Program-made: the position numbers and the translations under genes
Source: a virus
Virus record (IMG/VR): IMGVR_UViG_3300006192_000004
Location: 50,025 to 114,024 of that record
Strand: one strand, 5' to 3'
Length of the DNA stretch: 64,000 bases
Shown here: piece by piece, positions 9,312 through 17,399 of the stretch
Layout of the letters: each line of letters starts with the position of its first letter
Numbering within the stretch: position 1 is the first letter of the stretch
Notes under the pieces: model-generated
Databases searched by the model: none
What the model saw: only the letters and a program-made list of their open reading frames with translations
Told to the model about the DNA's origin: nothing

Positions 9312-9437
9312 TTAGTATAGGTCTTGTAATACGCGTTGTTCTTGCGTAGTTACGTTAGTCGAGCCACCACCATTAGCGAAAGCTAACGTGGTAACCAGTA
9401 CAGTGATTAGAATAACAACGATAGTTGATTTAGACAT
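9312..9437 (-). CDS. Small secreted or membrane peptide (41 aa)
   Basis: A short gene of 41 codons. ATG at 9437 is preceded by GAGGAC. The N terminus is M-S-K-S followed by a hydrophobic core I-V-V-I-L-I-T-V-L-V-T-T-L and A-F-A-N, a good signal-peptide pattern with an A-x-A cleavage site. The mature part would be a Gly/Thr-rich stub of about 20 residues. Lies in an otherwise empty 160-base gap between two leftward genes. Function unknown. Confidence 0.6.
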   Translation of the reverse strand: MSKSTIVVILITVLVTTLAFANGGGSTNVTTQEQRVLQDLY

Positions 9438-9454
9438 AGTGAAGTCCTCGTGTT

Positions 9455-9838
9455 TTAAATTAAGAAAGTAGTCACATTACCATCTACAGTGACAGTAATG
9501 GTAGAATAAGAAGTAGCCGCGTAGCGACCGTCATAGCGAATATCTAAGGTTTGCCACTTCGTAAATCGACTGCGGTTAAGTAGTCCACGTATGACATCCA
9601 TAAGTTCTCGCTCTACGGTCTTACGGTCAAGCTTAGGTTCGCTAAGCACCAGTTCATCATGGTAGTGATAGAGTTGTCGCTTATTTTTGACTAAGGCGAG
9701 TTTAAAGATTTTAACTTTACAGTTTTTTGCACAGGTAGGTACGCCTTCAGCAAATGCCGCAATGGGGGCATCGGCTAAAACGGGAGGTTGACTTCGTAGT
9801 TCTCCGTGTCCCGGAATGAATTTAAATACGTTTCCCAT
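9455..9838 (-). CDS. Hypothetical protein
   Basis: 127 residues from the ATG at 9838, which has AAGGAAT seven bases upstream; an in-frame ATG at 9880 falls in the preceding hairpin and is unlikely. C-A-K-N-C near residue 40 is the only notable motif. The C-terminal half is beta-rich. No family recognised. Confidence 0.6.
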   Translation of the reverse strand: MGNVFKFIPGHGELRSQPPVLADAPIAAFAEGVPTCAKNCKVKIFKLALVKNKRQLYHYHDELVLSEPKLDRKTVERELMDVIRGLLNRSRFTKWQTLDIRYDGRYAATSYSTITVTVDGNVTTFLI

Positions 9839-9870
9839 AACTCTATTCCTTATCGTGAAAACGGTAAAAA

Positions 9871-9904
9871 GATAAAGCATTCCCTGTTAAGAGAATGCTT
9901 TATC
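9871..9904 (-). terminator. Intrinsic hairpin after the 9913 gene
   Basis: Twelve-bp perfect stem GATAAAGCATTC / GAATGCTTTATC with a 10-base loop, followed on the - strand by TTTTTACCG. It lies just upstream of the next gene's RBS. Confidence 0.75.
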
Positions 9905-9912
9905 ATTAATGA

Positions 9913-10167
9913 TCAAAGTTCAACAGTGGCATGGCCGAGTAATTCGTCTTGAGGGAAGACATCACTGACTTCTCCTTTCTCATCATAGCTGTGGCCATAG
10001 AGTAGGGTGTGCGGGACATCTTCGTTGCTCCCATTGCGTGTATAGAAGCAGTCTGTGACGAGTGTAAGTTCAACACCTTCCAACATCGCCGTTTTTATTT
10101 TACCCTCTTCAACTAAAGTCCAGATGTTGTTAAGGTTTTCGGTTGTGATAAGAGTAGCTACTGACAT
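9913..10167 (-). CDS. Hypothetical small early protein
   Basis: 84 residues from the ATG at 10167 with GAAAGGAAT upstream; the in-frame ATG at 10224 is inside the leader hairpin. Acidic (many Asp and Glu). It is the first gene behind an exact copy of the early-type promoter motif, so it is probably made at the onset of infection. No family recognised. Confidence 0.65.
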   Translation of the reverse strand: MSVATLITTENLNNIWTLVEEGKIKTAMLEGVELTLVTDCFYTRNGSNEDVPHTLLYGHSYDEKGEVSDVFPQDELLGHATVEL

Positions 10168-10202
10168 TATGAAATTCCTTTCAGAAAAATAAAAAGAAGA
10201 GA

Positions 10203-10231
10203 TGCGACGATACCATAGAGGCACCGTCGCA
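10203..10231 (-). terminator. Hairpin between early promoter and its gene
   Basis: Seven-bp stem TGCGACG / CGTCGCA plus interrupted inner pairing, followed on the - strand by CTTCTTTTTATTTTTC. It probably terminates the upstream gene at 10324, yet it lies downstream of the promoter at 10285. Confidence 0.6.
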
Positions 10232-10284
10232 GTTAACGTATTAACAAAGTGATTTCATTGATTCTTCACGTTAATATCAATAAA

Positions 10285-10300
10285 GTAATATAGGTTTCAC
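10285..10300 (-). promoter_or_regulatory. Early-type promoter motif AAACCTATATTAC
   Basis: On the - strand this reads GTGAAACCTATATTAC. The 13-bp core is identical at five intergenic sites (here, 25597, 32247, 37064, 50319), all reading leftward into a gene. TATATTAC is the phiKZ early promoter core, as known from that phage. Confidence 0.75.
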
Positions 10301-10323
10301 TTTTTCTTGAAACACACTTTACC

Positions 10324-11253
10324 TTAGTAATACTTCGCTAGATCAATTAATACAACGTCTTTATCTTCCGTAGAGCGCTCGTAGCGACCATTGGTATTTG
10401 TCATTGTCACACCAGCTTGCTCATGACGTGTCATGGATAATAAGCGACCTTCGCTATCGTAGGCATTTGTAATCAATGCGACTAATGCACCGTCCTGAGA
10501 CTGCTTCACCAAATTCCCTTGAGCATCCCATTCGAAGTTTACGATGGACATCTTACCAAATACATCTGGCAGTTTTGAACGAACACATTTACCGTCTTCG
10601 TATTCATGATAGATTTTAGTAGAAAACATATCACGGGTTAAAGCTGGGATGCGCCCCTTCTTATCGCGTTGCACCGATGCATGGACTTCTTCAACACAGA
10701 AACCGTCTTTAAATAGGAAACGCTCAATATTAACGTTGCCCGTGTCGACATAACTCTGTTGATCGCTTGCAGGAACCATTACAGGAGTAATGATTTCTTT
10801 CAGTAGGTCATCTTTGTACTTACATTCGTTAAGTACGTTTAATACCTTACCCGTCTCGGTTTCTACAATGGCCTGACGAATGACTCGCCCGTCAGACATG
10901 CGGTATGTACTATGAACGCTCTGTTCGCCTAGGTTTGTAAAACCGACGAAGGTATGGCCAGACTCATCGTCATAATGGAAGAACTCGTTACCAAACTGCG
11001 CATGGGCACAAAGTGGTTCACCGTTCTCGTTCCATAGTAAGAGTTTTACGGCTTCAACGATTTCTTTTACCCAACTCCCTTCCAGTGTCACGAATTGCTT
11101 TACGGTACACGGAATGATATTATTGTGTTTTAAGATTTCGATGTAATGTGGATTCATTCCTAAAACGTTCAATATGCGTTCATTGACCGAGTGTCCCAGC
11201 GTGACAGCATGGATATCATCGATGGCATTGTTCGTTGCTTGTACTTCAGACAT
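10324..11253 (-). CDS. YD/RHS-like repeat protein, paralogue 1
   Basis: 309 residues, RBS CAAGGAAC. An N-terminal ~60-residue helical segment (ILNVLGMNPHYIEILKHNNI, then P-C-T-V) is followed by beta strands with degenerate YD-type repeats: Y-R-M-S-D-G-R-V, Y-E-D-G-K-C-V, W-D-A-Q-G-N-L-V, Y-D-S-E-G-R-L-L. The genes at 19003 and 20673 share this layout. YD repeats usually form beta shells or wrap structures in RHS toxins and tail proteins. No signal peptide; role unknown. Confidence 0.6.
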   Translation of the reverse strand: MSEVQATNNAIDDIHAVTLGHSVNERILNVLGMNPHYIEILKHNNIIPCTVKQFVTLEGSWVKEIVEAVKLLLWNENGEPLCAHAQFGNEFFHYDDESGHTFVGFTNLGEQSVHSTYRMSDGRVIRQAIVETETGKVLNVLNECKYKDDLLKEIITPVMVPASDQQSYVDTGNVNIERFLFKDGFCVEEVHASVQRDKKGRIPALTRDMFSTKIYHEYEDGKCVRSKLPDVFGKMSIVNFEWDAQGNLVKQSQDGALVALITNAYDSEGRLLSMTRHEQAGVTMTNTNGRYERSTEDKDVVLIDLAKYY

Positions 11254-11320
11254 GTCAAATGTTCCTTGTTTATAGTGAGGGAATATGGATTATACCATTT
11301 TTGCTAAAGGTTTAATTCTA

Positions 11321-11884
11321 CTAAGGGAGCAGATGGGATACCAGCGAGCGAATCTGCATCTGTAAAAGATTCCAGTTATCGTTAAACCACACGCCATGGA
11401 GTTGGTCATGGTTTAGTGCTTTAACGGCATCTATCGTGCGTTTAAAATCATCCACTAGGATGACGTGGTCATAGTCATCTAAATACTCACTCAAAGCCTC
11501 TGGTTTTTCTGAGCTTTGCTCGACAAGACCAAATACGCCATCGCTGTGCGCTAAAGGAATCGAAGCCCTTAACCATTCATATTTATGATTAAAGACATCG
11601 GCCGGACTAGGATGATATCCGCCGTCTGCCGTTAGCCAGCCAAACTCAACATAGTCGCCGTATTCTTTTTGAAGTTTATGCCAATAGGACATAAACCCGT
11701 CTAGAACAGGTAGGTTCATAAAGAGCTCTGGGTCTTTGTGATACACCTCTGTAAGTAATTCTAGTCGCCGCTCATGGTGATTAAGCCACTCGATGGTTTG
11801 CCCAGGGAAGTGCTTATCCAGGACATAGCCACGCCAGTCGGCACACAGCCCATCCATGTCATTGAGTAATAAAATGCGTTTCAT
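11321..11884 (-). CDS. HAD-family 5'(3')-deoxyribonucleotidase-like protein
   Basis: 187 residues, RBS AAGGATAAAG. The N terminus carries the HAD motif I as N-D-M-D-G-L-C-A-D-W (Asp9 and Asp11), a pattern close to mitochondrial/cytosolic deoxyribonucleotidases (D-M-D-G-V-x-A-D). A later I-L-V-D-D-F at about 140 fits motif IV. These enzymes dephosphorylate dNMPs. In a phage encoding ThyX and thymidylate kinase it may balance nucleotide pools; other HAD phosphatase roles remain possible. Confidence 0.6.
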   Translation of the reverse strand: MKRILLLNDMDGLCADWRGYVLDKHFPGQTIEWLNHHERRLELLTEVYHKDPELFMNLPVLDGFMSYWHKLQKEYGDYVEFGWLTADGGYHPSPADVFNHKYEWLRASIPLAHSDGVFGLVEQSSEKPEALSEYLDDYDHVILVDDFKRTIDAVKALNHDQLHGVWFNDNWNLLQMQIRSLVSHLLP

Positions 11885-11896
11885 CGCTCTTTATCC

Positions 11897-12388
11897 TTAT
11901 TTAAAAGTAGGGAAGCGTATATTGACATAAATGCCACATCGCTGCAGCGAAGTCAAATGTTGTAAAAACAGTGAAGGTGGGTTACCTGCCATCCAGCGAT
12001 TAACCAGTATCTCTGGTGCACCACTGATGGTAACCACGTCTTTCGCTGTTAGTGATCGCTTCTTTACTACTCTGGAAAAGCCACAGTCCGCCGTTAGGAA
12101 AGAACTACTATCATACGGCATTTTGATATAGGGTAAAAATGACTCGTAAGGGAGAATATGAATATGGATACTATAACCCATGGCTTTTAGTAGCTTTAAT
12201 GACGGTAATACATTGAGCTCTAGTGACTTCGCCGAAATAAATCTCAAGTAATAAGTTTCATTATATCCACAATCCCTACTGTGTTGGGTTTTCCCTACTG
12301 GAAAGGTTTCAATCTGCTTAGCCAATGTCCATGTGGATAACTTAGTCAGCCCTAGCGTCTTTGCTTTTGTTCTATCAAAGGGAATCAT
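11897..12388 (-). CDS. Putative DNA-binding protein with two HTH-like modules
   Basis: 163 residues. The C-terminal ~50 residues (SLTAKDVVTISGAPEILVNR, then W-M-A-G-N-P-P-S) have the shape of an XRE-type helix-turn-helix, ending H-L-T-S-L-Q-R-C-G-I-Y-V-N-I. The N-terminal half repeats the ending as S-L-K-L-L-K-A-M-G-Y-S-I-H-I, suggesting an internal duplication. The start overlaps the previous stop by 14 bases. Role in transcription control is inferred only from the fold guess. Confidence 0.45.
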   Translation of the reverse strand: MIPFDRTKAKTLGLTKLSTWTLAKQIETFPVGKTQHSRDCGYNETYYLRFISAKSLELNVLPSLKLLKAMGYSIHIHILPYESFLPYIKMPYDSSSFLTADCGFSRVVKKRSLTAKDVVTISGAPEILVNRWMAGNPPSLFLQHLTSLQRCGIYVNIRFPTFK

Positions 12389-12833
12389 AGCGTCGATTAA
12401 ACTCCTCTACCGTAACGTGTAAATGTGTTTCTGACCTAGGTCGAGACATATCTTTTAATATGTGCTCTAAATCGTCCTCTAAGCTACATTTTAAAGAGAT
12501 ATCCTTTTTCATGATAGAATGGTACCCCTTTATAAGAATATCTTTTAGAGAGCCATATGTGGCGATTAACTGAGACTCACCAATGTCACTATATAGGGTG
12601 GACTGTAAGAGGACTGCGCCCAATAACACTTCCGTTGCAATGACATCTTGTCCCGGTATTCTAATGCATAGCGGAAACAGTAAAACAGATGGATTATCTT
12701 CCGAAGGAACCCATGACTGTTTAGGTATTACACTGGTGCTTTGGTACTCTACAGACTCTTTGTCAAAGACTCCGATAACCGTTAGGTCCTGCGTACGAGC
12801 AGACACCAAGATGTCTTCTAGTGGGTTTGCCAT
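12375..12833 (-). CDS. Hypothetical protein
   Basis: 152 residues, strong RBS AAGGAGGT. Acidic C-terminal part with D-L-E-H-I-L-K; Ser/Val-rich beta N-terminal part. Overlaps the downstream putative HTH gene, so the two are translated together. No family recognised. Confidence 0.65.
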   Translation of the reverse strand: MANPLEDILVSARTQDLTVIGVFDKESVEYQSTSVIPKQSWVPSEDNPSVLLFPLCIRIPGQDVIATEVLLGAVLLQSTLYSDIGESQLIATYGSLKDILIKGYHSIMKKDISLKCSLEDDLEHILKDMSRPRSETHLHVTVEEFNRRYDSL

Positions 12834-12843
12834 TACGACCTCC

Positions 12844-13173
12844 TTATTTACGGTGTTTCTTACACGCGTCCCGTTTAGCCTTACGATCTTTCAGTACGTC
12901 TTTACGGCGACGTTTAAACACATTTACTTCTTTACCTTGTTCGTCATTCCAGTGTTCTTCTTCAGATTTACCTGGCAGTGGACGAGATACCAGTGCTTTC
13001 TTCCAGCTGTCGTCGCTTTGAAAGCCATCCACTGCTGATACATCGATGGAAGGATAAGTCATCGCTGGGCAAAGACAGTCTGCCATTAATATGGCGGCCT
13101 TTTGTGAACGATACGATAACCCGATAGAGGGACCTGCTCCAATGACACATGTACCCATATATTCTGTTCCCAT
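12844..13173 (-). CDS. Hypothetical protein with basic C terminus
   Basis: 109 residues; the start at 13173 has only a weak Shine-Dalgarno (GGGAAC), so an internal start is possible. The last 30 residues are very basic (KRRRKDVLKDRKAKRD and more), as in nucleic-acid-binding tails. N-terminal G-A-G-P-S-I-G-L is Gly-rich but not a full nucleotide-binding motif. Function unknown. Confidence 0.5.
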   Translation of the reverse strand: MGTEYMGTCVIGAGPSIGLSYRSQKAAILMADCLCPAMTYPSIDVSAVDGFQSDDSWKKALVSRPLPGKSEEEHWNDEQGKEVNVFKRRRKDVLKDRKAKRDACKKHRK

Positions 13174-13188
13174 GGCTTTGTTCCCGTG

Positions 13189-13683
13189 TTAGAAGGTGAC
13201 CTGGTCGTCTATAAGGTTCCACTGCACATGTGGGGCTTGTTTGTCCATCACGCGTGTAAGTTTAGACAGTTCTTTATCTAAACGTACATCCCAGTCTGAC
13301 TCAGTACAGGTTACCGTAATGCATTTAGGCTGGCGGTTACGCTTGAGCCCACGGATTTGAATGGCAACCAGACAGTCATATTTAAAGCTAATGCTGTGTG
13401 CTGGCATACGACTATGTATCGTTTCGTATTCCATGTTTACATGAACGCCGTCCGGAGATAATGTTGACTGGGCAATCAACCCCATATGTTCTTTCGCATT
13501 CGCCGCCACTGGCACTATCCACGCTTTTAAGCCAGGACCCATAGGGACGGCGAAAAGGTTAGTTAGGGTTTCATCCCAGCTCTCGTCTGGTTTACCGAGT
13601 AAAAACCTCCCCTCTAGGCCATACTTTTCAATTAGCTTAACCATCGTACCTACGTTGGCGATATCAAAGATTGTATTCTGCAT
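13189..13683 (-). CDS. Hypothetical protein
   Basis: 164 residues, RBS TGGAGAACC. Mixed alpha/beta composition with a G-R-F-L-L-G-K-P segment; no family recognised. First of a short leftward cluster with the genes at 12844, 12375 and 11897. Confidence 0.65.
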   Translation of the reverse strand: MQNTIFDIANVGTMVKLIEKYGLEGRFLLGKPDESWDETLTNLFAVPMGPGLKAWIVPVAANAKEHMGLIAQSTLSPDGVHVNMEYETIHSRMPAHSISFKYDCLVAIQIRGLKRNRQPKCITVTCTESDWDVRLDKELSKLTRVMDKQAPHVQWNLIDDQVTF

Positions 13684-13742
13684 TATGGTTCTCCATTTAA
13701 AAGGTTAATATTTATAAGACAAAGAATTATAAAAGGCAATAA

Positions 13743-13778
13743 AATAAGACTGTAGTGCCGAAACACTACAGTCTTATT
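13743..13778 (-). terminator. Intrinsic terminator after the 13783 gene
   Basis: Fifteen-bp perfect stem AATAAGACTGTAGTG / CACTACAGTCTTATT with loop CCGAAA. The - strand continues into ATTGCCTTTTATAATTC. Confidence 0.85.
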
Positions 13779-13782
13779 ATGT

Positions 13783-14451
13783 TTACTCAATGACCGATTC
13801 TAAAAACGCGGCATTAGAAATTCGTGTAATGCTATCAACCGAAATCGATAGACTCGCATCACTGTCGGTTACTTCACAGCCTAAGATATATCCGCCCGGT
13901 GACGGGATGGAGTTTTCATCGGCGATGGTAATTAACAATGCAGTGAAGGTGCCGGATGTGACACCTGTAGGCAGTGTATCCGCATCTTTTACAATAAAGC
14001 CAGAAGTTGGGTTTTCTAGACTCACCCCTACGCCAACATTGGCATTGACGGATTTCCCACTGTAGGTAAAAATAATACGCCACACATGGGCTTGCTTGTT
14101 GGATGCGTTTTCAATTAACTTACCTACAAGACCTACAGGGTTATCCACTGCACGTGCGGGATCGAAAATGGCTTCAACCCCTTCACCCATAGAGCTCGCC
14201 GGAAATACGTTTAACGCCGTTAGGGCTGGTACGCCAGCGTTAATGTCAAAATATTGTTTTACCGAAGCAGTAAAGTTGGTTAAGGTTACCCCAGACCAAT
14301 CGACTTTAATCTGTCCGGCTTCCTGCGCCGCTTTCTGCAAAAGACGCACAGTTTCTAATTCGTCTGGCCATCCGGTCGCTGGGTCTAGATTACTGTGTTG
14401 TTTTTGTTCTTGGGCTCGCCATGCGGGAGAGCCAATGCTTGGAGTACTCAT
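13783..14451 (-). CDS. Probable virion decoration or fibre-like protein
   Basis: 222 residues, RBS TAAGGATT. Gly, Ser, Thr and Val-rich with few charged residues after residue 60, and runs such as G-V-G-V-S-L-E-N-P-T-S-G typical of beta-sandwich virion proteins. It is flanked by terminators on both sides, so it is a monocistronic unit, as expected for an abundant structural protein. The virion role is inference. Confidence 0.45.
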   Translation of the reverse strand: MSTPSIGSPAWRAQEQKQHSNLDPATGWPDELETVRLLQKAAQEAGQIKVDWSGVTLTNFTASVKQYFDINAGVPALTALNVFPASSMGEGVEAIFDPARAVDNPVGLVGKLIENASNKQAHVWRIIFTYSGKSVNANVGVGVSLENPTSGFIVKDADTLPTGVTSGTFTALLITIADENSIPSPGGYILGCEVTDSDASLSISVDSITRISNAAFLESVIE

Positions 14452-14479
14452 GTTGGAATCCTTACGCTAGGTCGATAGT

Positions 14480-14506
14480 TAGGGGTAAGGGCTATCCTTA
14501 CCCCTA
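14480..14506 (-). terminator. Intrinsic terminator after the 14535 gene
   Basis: Eleven-bp stem TAGGGGTAAGG / CCTTACCCCTA with loop GCTAT. No long T-run on the - strand, so efficiency is uncertain. Confidence 0.65.
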
Positions 14507-14534
14507 GGGCTATCTACGGGTCATAAGATTCGAC

Positions 14535-15155
14535 TTACAGATGAATGATGTCTGTGGCTGGTACTTCATCCCCGATTATTTCACTTGCTGGGGTCACTAC
14601 CAAGCGCAGCGGGGAGTCTAACGTAACAATGTCACCCCGCGCCCGCAATACATCTATCACAGCCGATAGCGCCCGCCCATCCATATATTTTTCAATAGTG
14701 CTAAACTTTATCGCACGTAGTACGACATGAGTGCGTTTGTCTAGTGTAATCCACTTGCCTGGCTCCAGCATTAGGTCAGGCTGGATAGTAAACCCATAGG
14801 TACAGTTTTCAACGCTAACATTTAACTTAGTTGCATTTAGCGCATCAAAGCGGTAAACCGTATAGTTAGGCAAACGACGTATTTGCCAAAGGGGGGCATC
14901 TATTAGTACAGTAACTTCAAGTCCGTCAATAATAGGAGCGTAGGCTATACAGGGTAGCTCCTTTAAAAGTTCGGCTATATTAACCGTATAGTTATCGTCA
15001 GCACAGTCAGGCCATCCTGCTAACCCCAAGACTTTATTAAGGGTATGGTGACTGATTAGGGTAGGGGTAGCCGTATCGTCCCTAATTACCTTAAAGTACC
15101 CTACTTTAATTGAGGCTGGTTCTAGTCCTTTTACTTTAACATTAATGCTACGCAT
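14535..15155 (-). CDS. Hypothetical protein
   Basis: 206 residues from the ATG at 15155, which has GGAG at a good distance; the frame is open to 15230 but that start lies inside the neighbouring gene. Alternating hydrophobic pattern suggests beta structure. C-terminal T-L-D-S-P-L-R-L-V-V-T-P. No family recognised. Confidence 0.6.
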   Translation of the reverse strand: MRSINVKVKGLEPASIKVGYFKVIRDDTATPTLISHHTLNKVLGLAGWPDCADDNYTVNIAELLKELPCIAYAPIIDGLEVTVLIDAPLWQIRRLPNYTVYRFDALNATKLNVSVENCTYGFTIQPDLMLEPGKWITLDKRTHVVLRAIKFSTIEKYMDGRALSAVIDVLRARGDIVTLDSPLRLVVTPASEIIGDEVPATDIIHL

Positions 15156-15171
15156 ATTGATTTTACTCCGA

Positions 15172-15777
15172 TTATAATGGTCTAACGCGAGAAGGTTTAA
15201 AACACAAGATGCGTTTTGTACTCTCGGCATTGGTTTTTAAGAAAGTGCAGGACACTTTCCGTTCACGTGGGAAGAAGTTCCCTAGGTTGATAATCTTGTA
15301 TCCTTCGTTATTAATAAGTCCCATTGTTAACACATTGATGAAGCTTTCTACGACAAACCCCAGCGTTAACTTATCCCATTCAGGATACAGCTCAACCAGT
15401 CGACGATTGACGACATCGACTAGATGTGGTTCGCCATGGGCGACACGGCGACGCCATTCTGAGGTGGACTTAAAGGAAAAGACCATACGTTTAATCTGCT
15501 CCGTCGTATCGTCGTGATTCATCGTGATGGTGCGCTCCTTTACCAGAAAGGAACCAAAGTTAGGAATGTTGAGTTGGTTAGGGTGATTACGAAAGGTATC
15601 GGACTTAAAGAGTGTCTTTAAACGCTCTAGAAAGGCTTTAGCTTTGATTTCGTAATCTACCGCATCCAGACTATAGGTGTTATGACAATATGCGCCCATG
15701 CGCTGTATGAGCGCCCGTTCGTTATGCATCAGTACGCCGACCATCTTTCTAAATGTCCACGACAAAACAGTCTTCAT
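15172..15777 (-). CDS. Double HU/IHF-like DNA-binding protein 1
   Basis: 201 residues at most; the start overlaps the preceding gene and no candidate ATG (15777, 15744, 15729) has a clear RBS. Two HU-like halves are visible: L-N-I-P-N-F-G-S-F-L-V-K-E-R in the first, and Y-K-I-I-N-L-G-N-F-F-P-R-E-R-K ending F-K-P-S-R-V-R-P-L in the second. G-x-F and a terminal F-K-P-S are hallmarks of HU/IHF arms and end. Likely bends or packages phage DNA; a second such protein lies at 60344. Confidence 0.6.
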   Translation of the reverse strand: MKTVLSWTFRKMVGVLMHNERALIQRMGAYCHNTYSLDAVDYEIKAKAFLERLKTLFKSDTFRNHPNQLNIPNFGSFLVKERTITMNHDDTTEQIKRMVFSFKSTSEWRRRVAHGEPHLVDVVNRRLVELYPEWDKLTLGFVVESFINVLTMGLINNEGYKIINLGNFFPRERKVSCTFLKTNAESTKRILCFKPSRVRPL

Positions 15778-16453
15778 GGTAGACAGGTGCTTCCCAGCGA
15801 TGACTTTTTAGCCATTTATGATTGGGCCACGTCTTATCGACTTTGACTTGGTCACCATCCACACAGACTACATAGTAAGTTTTACCTTCATGATGGGTTG
15901 CACGGACATAAGTAGCAATGCCGAGTGATGCGTACTTTTCTTTAGTTAACTGAGCATCTTCACTGTTCGTGTCAAACTTACGTAAGTTGGCTTCAATAAC
16001 CACATCTAAACAAGCCTGTAAGTCATGTTCGATATGTCCCGCTAAAGAGAGTAAGTCTTTCAACAGTTTGGTGCATGTGTGTTTAGCCAGATAGAACTCC
16101 CCATCACGACTTATCTTTTTAATGCCGCGATGAATGTCTCGCGCTAGCTCTAAGGTAAATATGTCGCGTTCCTTTGGACTACCGCTATGGCCCCGTAGCT
16201 CTAAATTGTCACAGGGTGTAAGCCCGCGCTCTAACATTAGTGTGTAGAGTACAAAGAGGGTGTCGGGTAAGGCATCTACAAGCCCGTCGTCTCCGTGGTA
16301 GTTATCATCTAGTATAGACAATAAAATCTCTCTGCCTTCCTCTGCCAGTACGGCTAGCTGCATTTTAAAGTCACAGAGTGAGGTATTAGGCATCGTGCCT
16401 GCAATGTGACAGATTTCACTAATGGCTTTAAGATTGGCTGTATGGTTTAACAT
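15749..16453 (-). CDS. MazG-like nucleotide pyrophosphohydrolase
   Basis: 234 residues. L-A-V-L-A-E-E-G-R-E (Glu38, Glu39, Glu42) followed by L-V-D-A-L-P-D-T-L-F-V (Asp60, Asp64) matches the E-E-x-x-E / D-x-x-x-D metal-binding helices of all-alpha NTP pyrophosphatases such as MazG and dCTPase. These hydrolyse (d)NTPs to monophosphates. The last ~60 residues (Y-V-R-A-T-H-H-E-G-K-T-Y-Y-V-V) are an extra beta-rich domain. It could adjust dNTP pools or ppGpp, which is inference. Confidence 0.6.
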   Translation of the reverse strand: MLNHTANLKAISEICHIAGTMPNTSLCDFKMQLAVLAEEGREILLSILDDNYHGDDGLVDALPDTLFVLYTLMLERGLTPCDNLELRGHSGSPKERDIFTLELARDIHRGIKKISRDGEFYLAKHTCTKLLKDLLSLAGHIEHDLQACLDVVIEANLRKFDTNSEDAQLTKEKYASLGIATYVRATHHEGKTYYVVCVDGDQVKVDKTWPNHKWLKSHRWEAPVYHEDCFVVDI

Positions 16454-16528
16454 ATTCCAGTATCCCTATTATAAGTGGTTGATTAAAAACTAACTTATGG
16501 ATTACAATCCGTTAGGAGGTAATTCCCT

Positions 16529-16690
16529 ATGTTATGTCAAAAGGTGATTAATATTGCAAAAGCAATGTACCTGAATGGTCAACCTATAGACCTAAGAGTC
16601 CGTAGGGTAAAAGCCCGTGTAAAACAACTACGTATTCATTTAAGGACAACCCATGTTAAAAGAAACTTCGATAGCAGCCAGAATGGCTAA
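16529..16690 (+). CDS. Small basic protein (53 aa)
   Basis: Fifty-three codons with an excellent Shine-Dalgarno (TAGGAGGT eight bases before ATG). Rich in Arg, Lys, Val and His (DLRVRRVKARVKQLRIHLR), so a nucleic-acid-binding peptide is plausible. It overlaps the next gene, starting at 16653, by 38 bases in another frame. One of few rightward genes in this region. Confidence 0.6.
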   Translation: MLCQKVINIAKAMYLNGQPIDLRVRRVKARVKQLRIHLRTTHVKRNFDSSQNG

Positions 16691-16964
16691 AGTCGAAAAA
16701 ATTGCTCAGCACATTCTTCCATTAGGTGCTGCCCATATCCATCTCGATTCTAAACATCAGTTCCCCATTAAGCGCGTTGTTAAAGTAAAGCAAGGCGATG
16801 AGGTCTCATTTGATGTCTACTACGTAACAACGAATAAACCTATCACCCTTAACATCAATGTTCATAGTGTAATGAACTACGACTTTAGCGCCGATTTCAC
16901 AAAAGCTAATCCGCAATCTACCCGTGACCCAGACCGATTCTCCGTCCATCCATGGATGGCATAA
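16653..16964 (+). CDS. Hypothetical protein
   Basis: 103 residues, RBS AAGGACAA. Begins with a helix, then a beta-rich middle with V-V-K-V-K-Q-G-D-E-V-S-F-D-V. No family recognised. Ends at a bidirectional terminator. Confidence 0.6.
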   Translation: MLKETSIAARMAKVEKIAQHILPLGAAHIHLDSKHQFPIKRVVKVKQGDEVSFDVYYVTTNKPITLNINVHSVMNYDFSADFTKANPQSTRDPDRFSVHPWMA

Positions 16965-16972
16965 GATGACTA

Positions 16973-17006
16973 CTGTCTAGCATTCCCACTTGGGAATGCT
17001 AGACAG
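16973..17006. terminator. Bidirectional terminator
   Basis: Sixteen complementary bases on each side (CTGTCTAGCATTCCCA / TGGGAATGCTAGACAG) around CT, between convergent genes ending at 16964 and 17009. Confidence 0.85.
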
Positions 17007-17008
17007 GT

Positions 17009-17398
17009 CTATACCCCTCTAGGGTATATTTCATGTGGAATGTTTAAATCCTTTAACATGCTCCCTTTAAGGTCTGGATTATAAGCGACCATGATAGACG
17101 CGTTATCCAGAAGGTATAGCGTCGCCCCATCGTCGCCCCATAACTCAACCGCTTCATCGCAATCCCATTTCTCGAAAAGGACTTTGGGCGTATCAGGAAT
17201 TCGGCGCTTAATAAGGGTGGCATAATGTCTACCTATGGCATCGAGTTCATGGTCTGGGCCGAACTGCCAGTTTCCCATTAACCCATCAAAATCGACGCCC
17301 TGCAAGGCATCCAGTATCATATTGACCAACCCATACTCATCCGCTGGATTTTGATGGAATAGCGCTACTAGTTCAGGAGCGTAGAAGATATAATACAC
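17009..17398 (-). CDS. Hypothetical protein, GTG start
   Basis: 129 residues. AAAGGAG sits 6-7 bases before a GTG at 17398, one base after the stop of the upstream gene, so this GTG is preferred over the in-frame GTG at 17419. Acidic with aromatic clusters (Y-Y-I-F-Y-A-P-E). No family recognised. Coupled to the gene at 17400. Confidence 0.55.
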   Translation of the reverse strand: MYYIFYAPELVALFHQNPADEYGLVNMILDALQGVDFDGLMGNWQFGPDHELDAIGRHYATLIKRRIPDTPKVLFEKWDCDEAVELWGDDGATLYLLDNASIMVAYNPDLKGSMLKDLNIPHEIYPRGV

Positions 17399-17399
17399 T

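Noticed and set aside
12583-13038. Rightward frames of 151 and 66 codons opposite the 12375 and 12844 genes
   Set aside because: Cys, Ser and Phe-rich with no RBS; the - strand genes have strong RBS and tight spacing.
12968-13222. 84-codon leftward frame overlapping the 12844 and 13189 genes
   Set aside because: It spans the stop of one gene and the start of the next in a third frame without an RBS, so it is a shadow.
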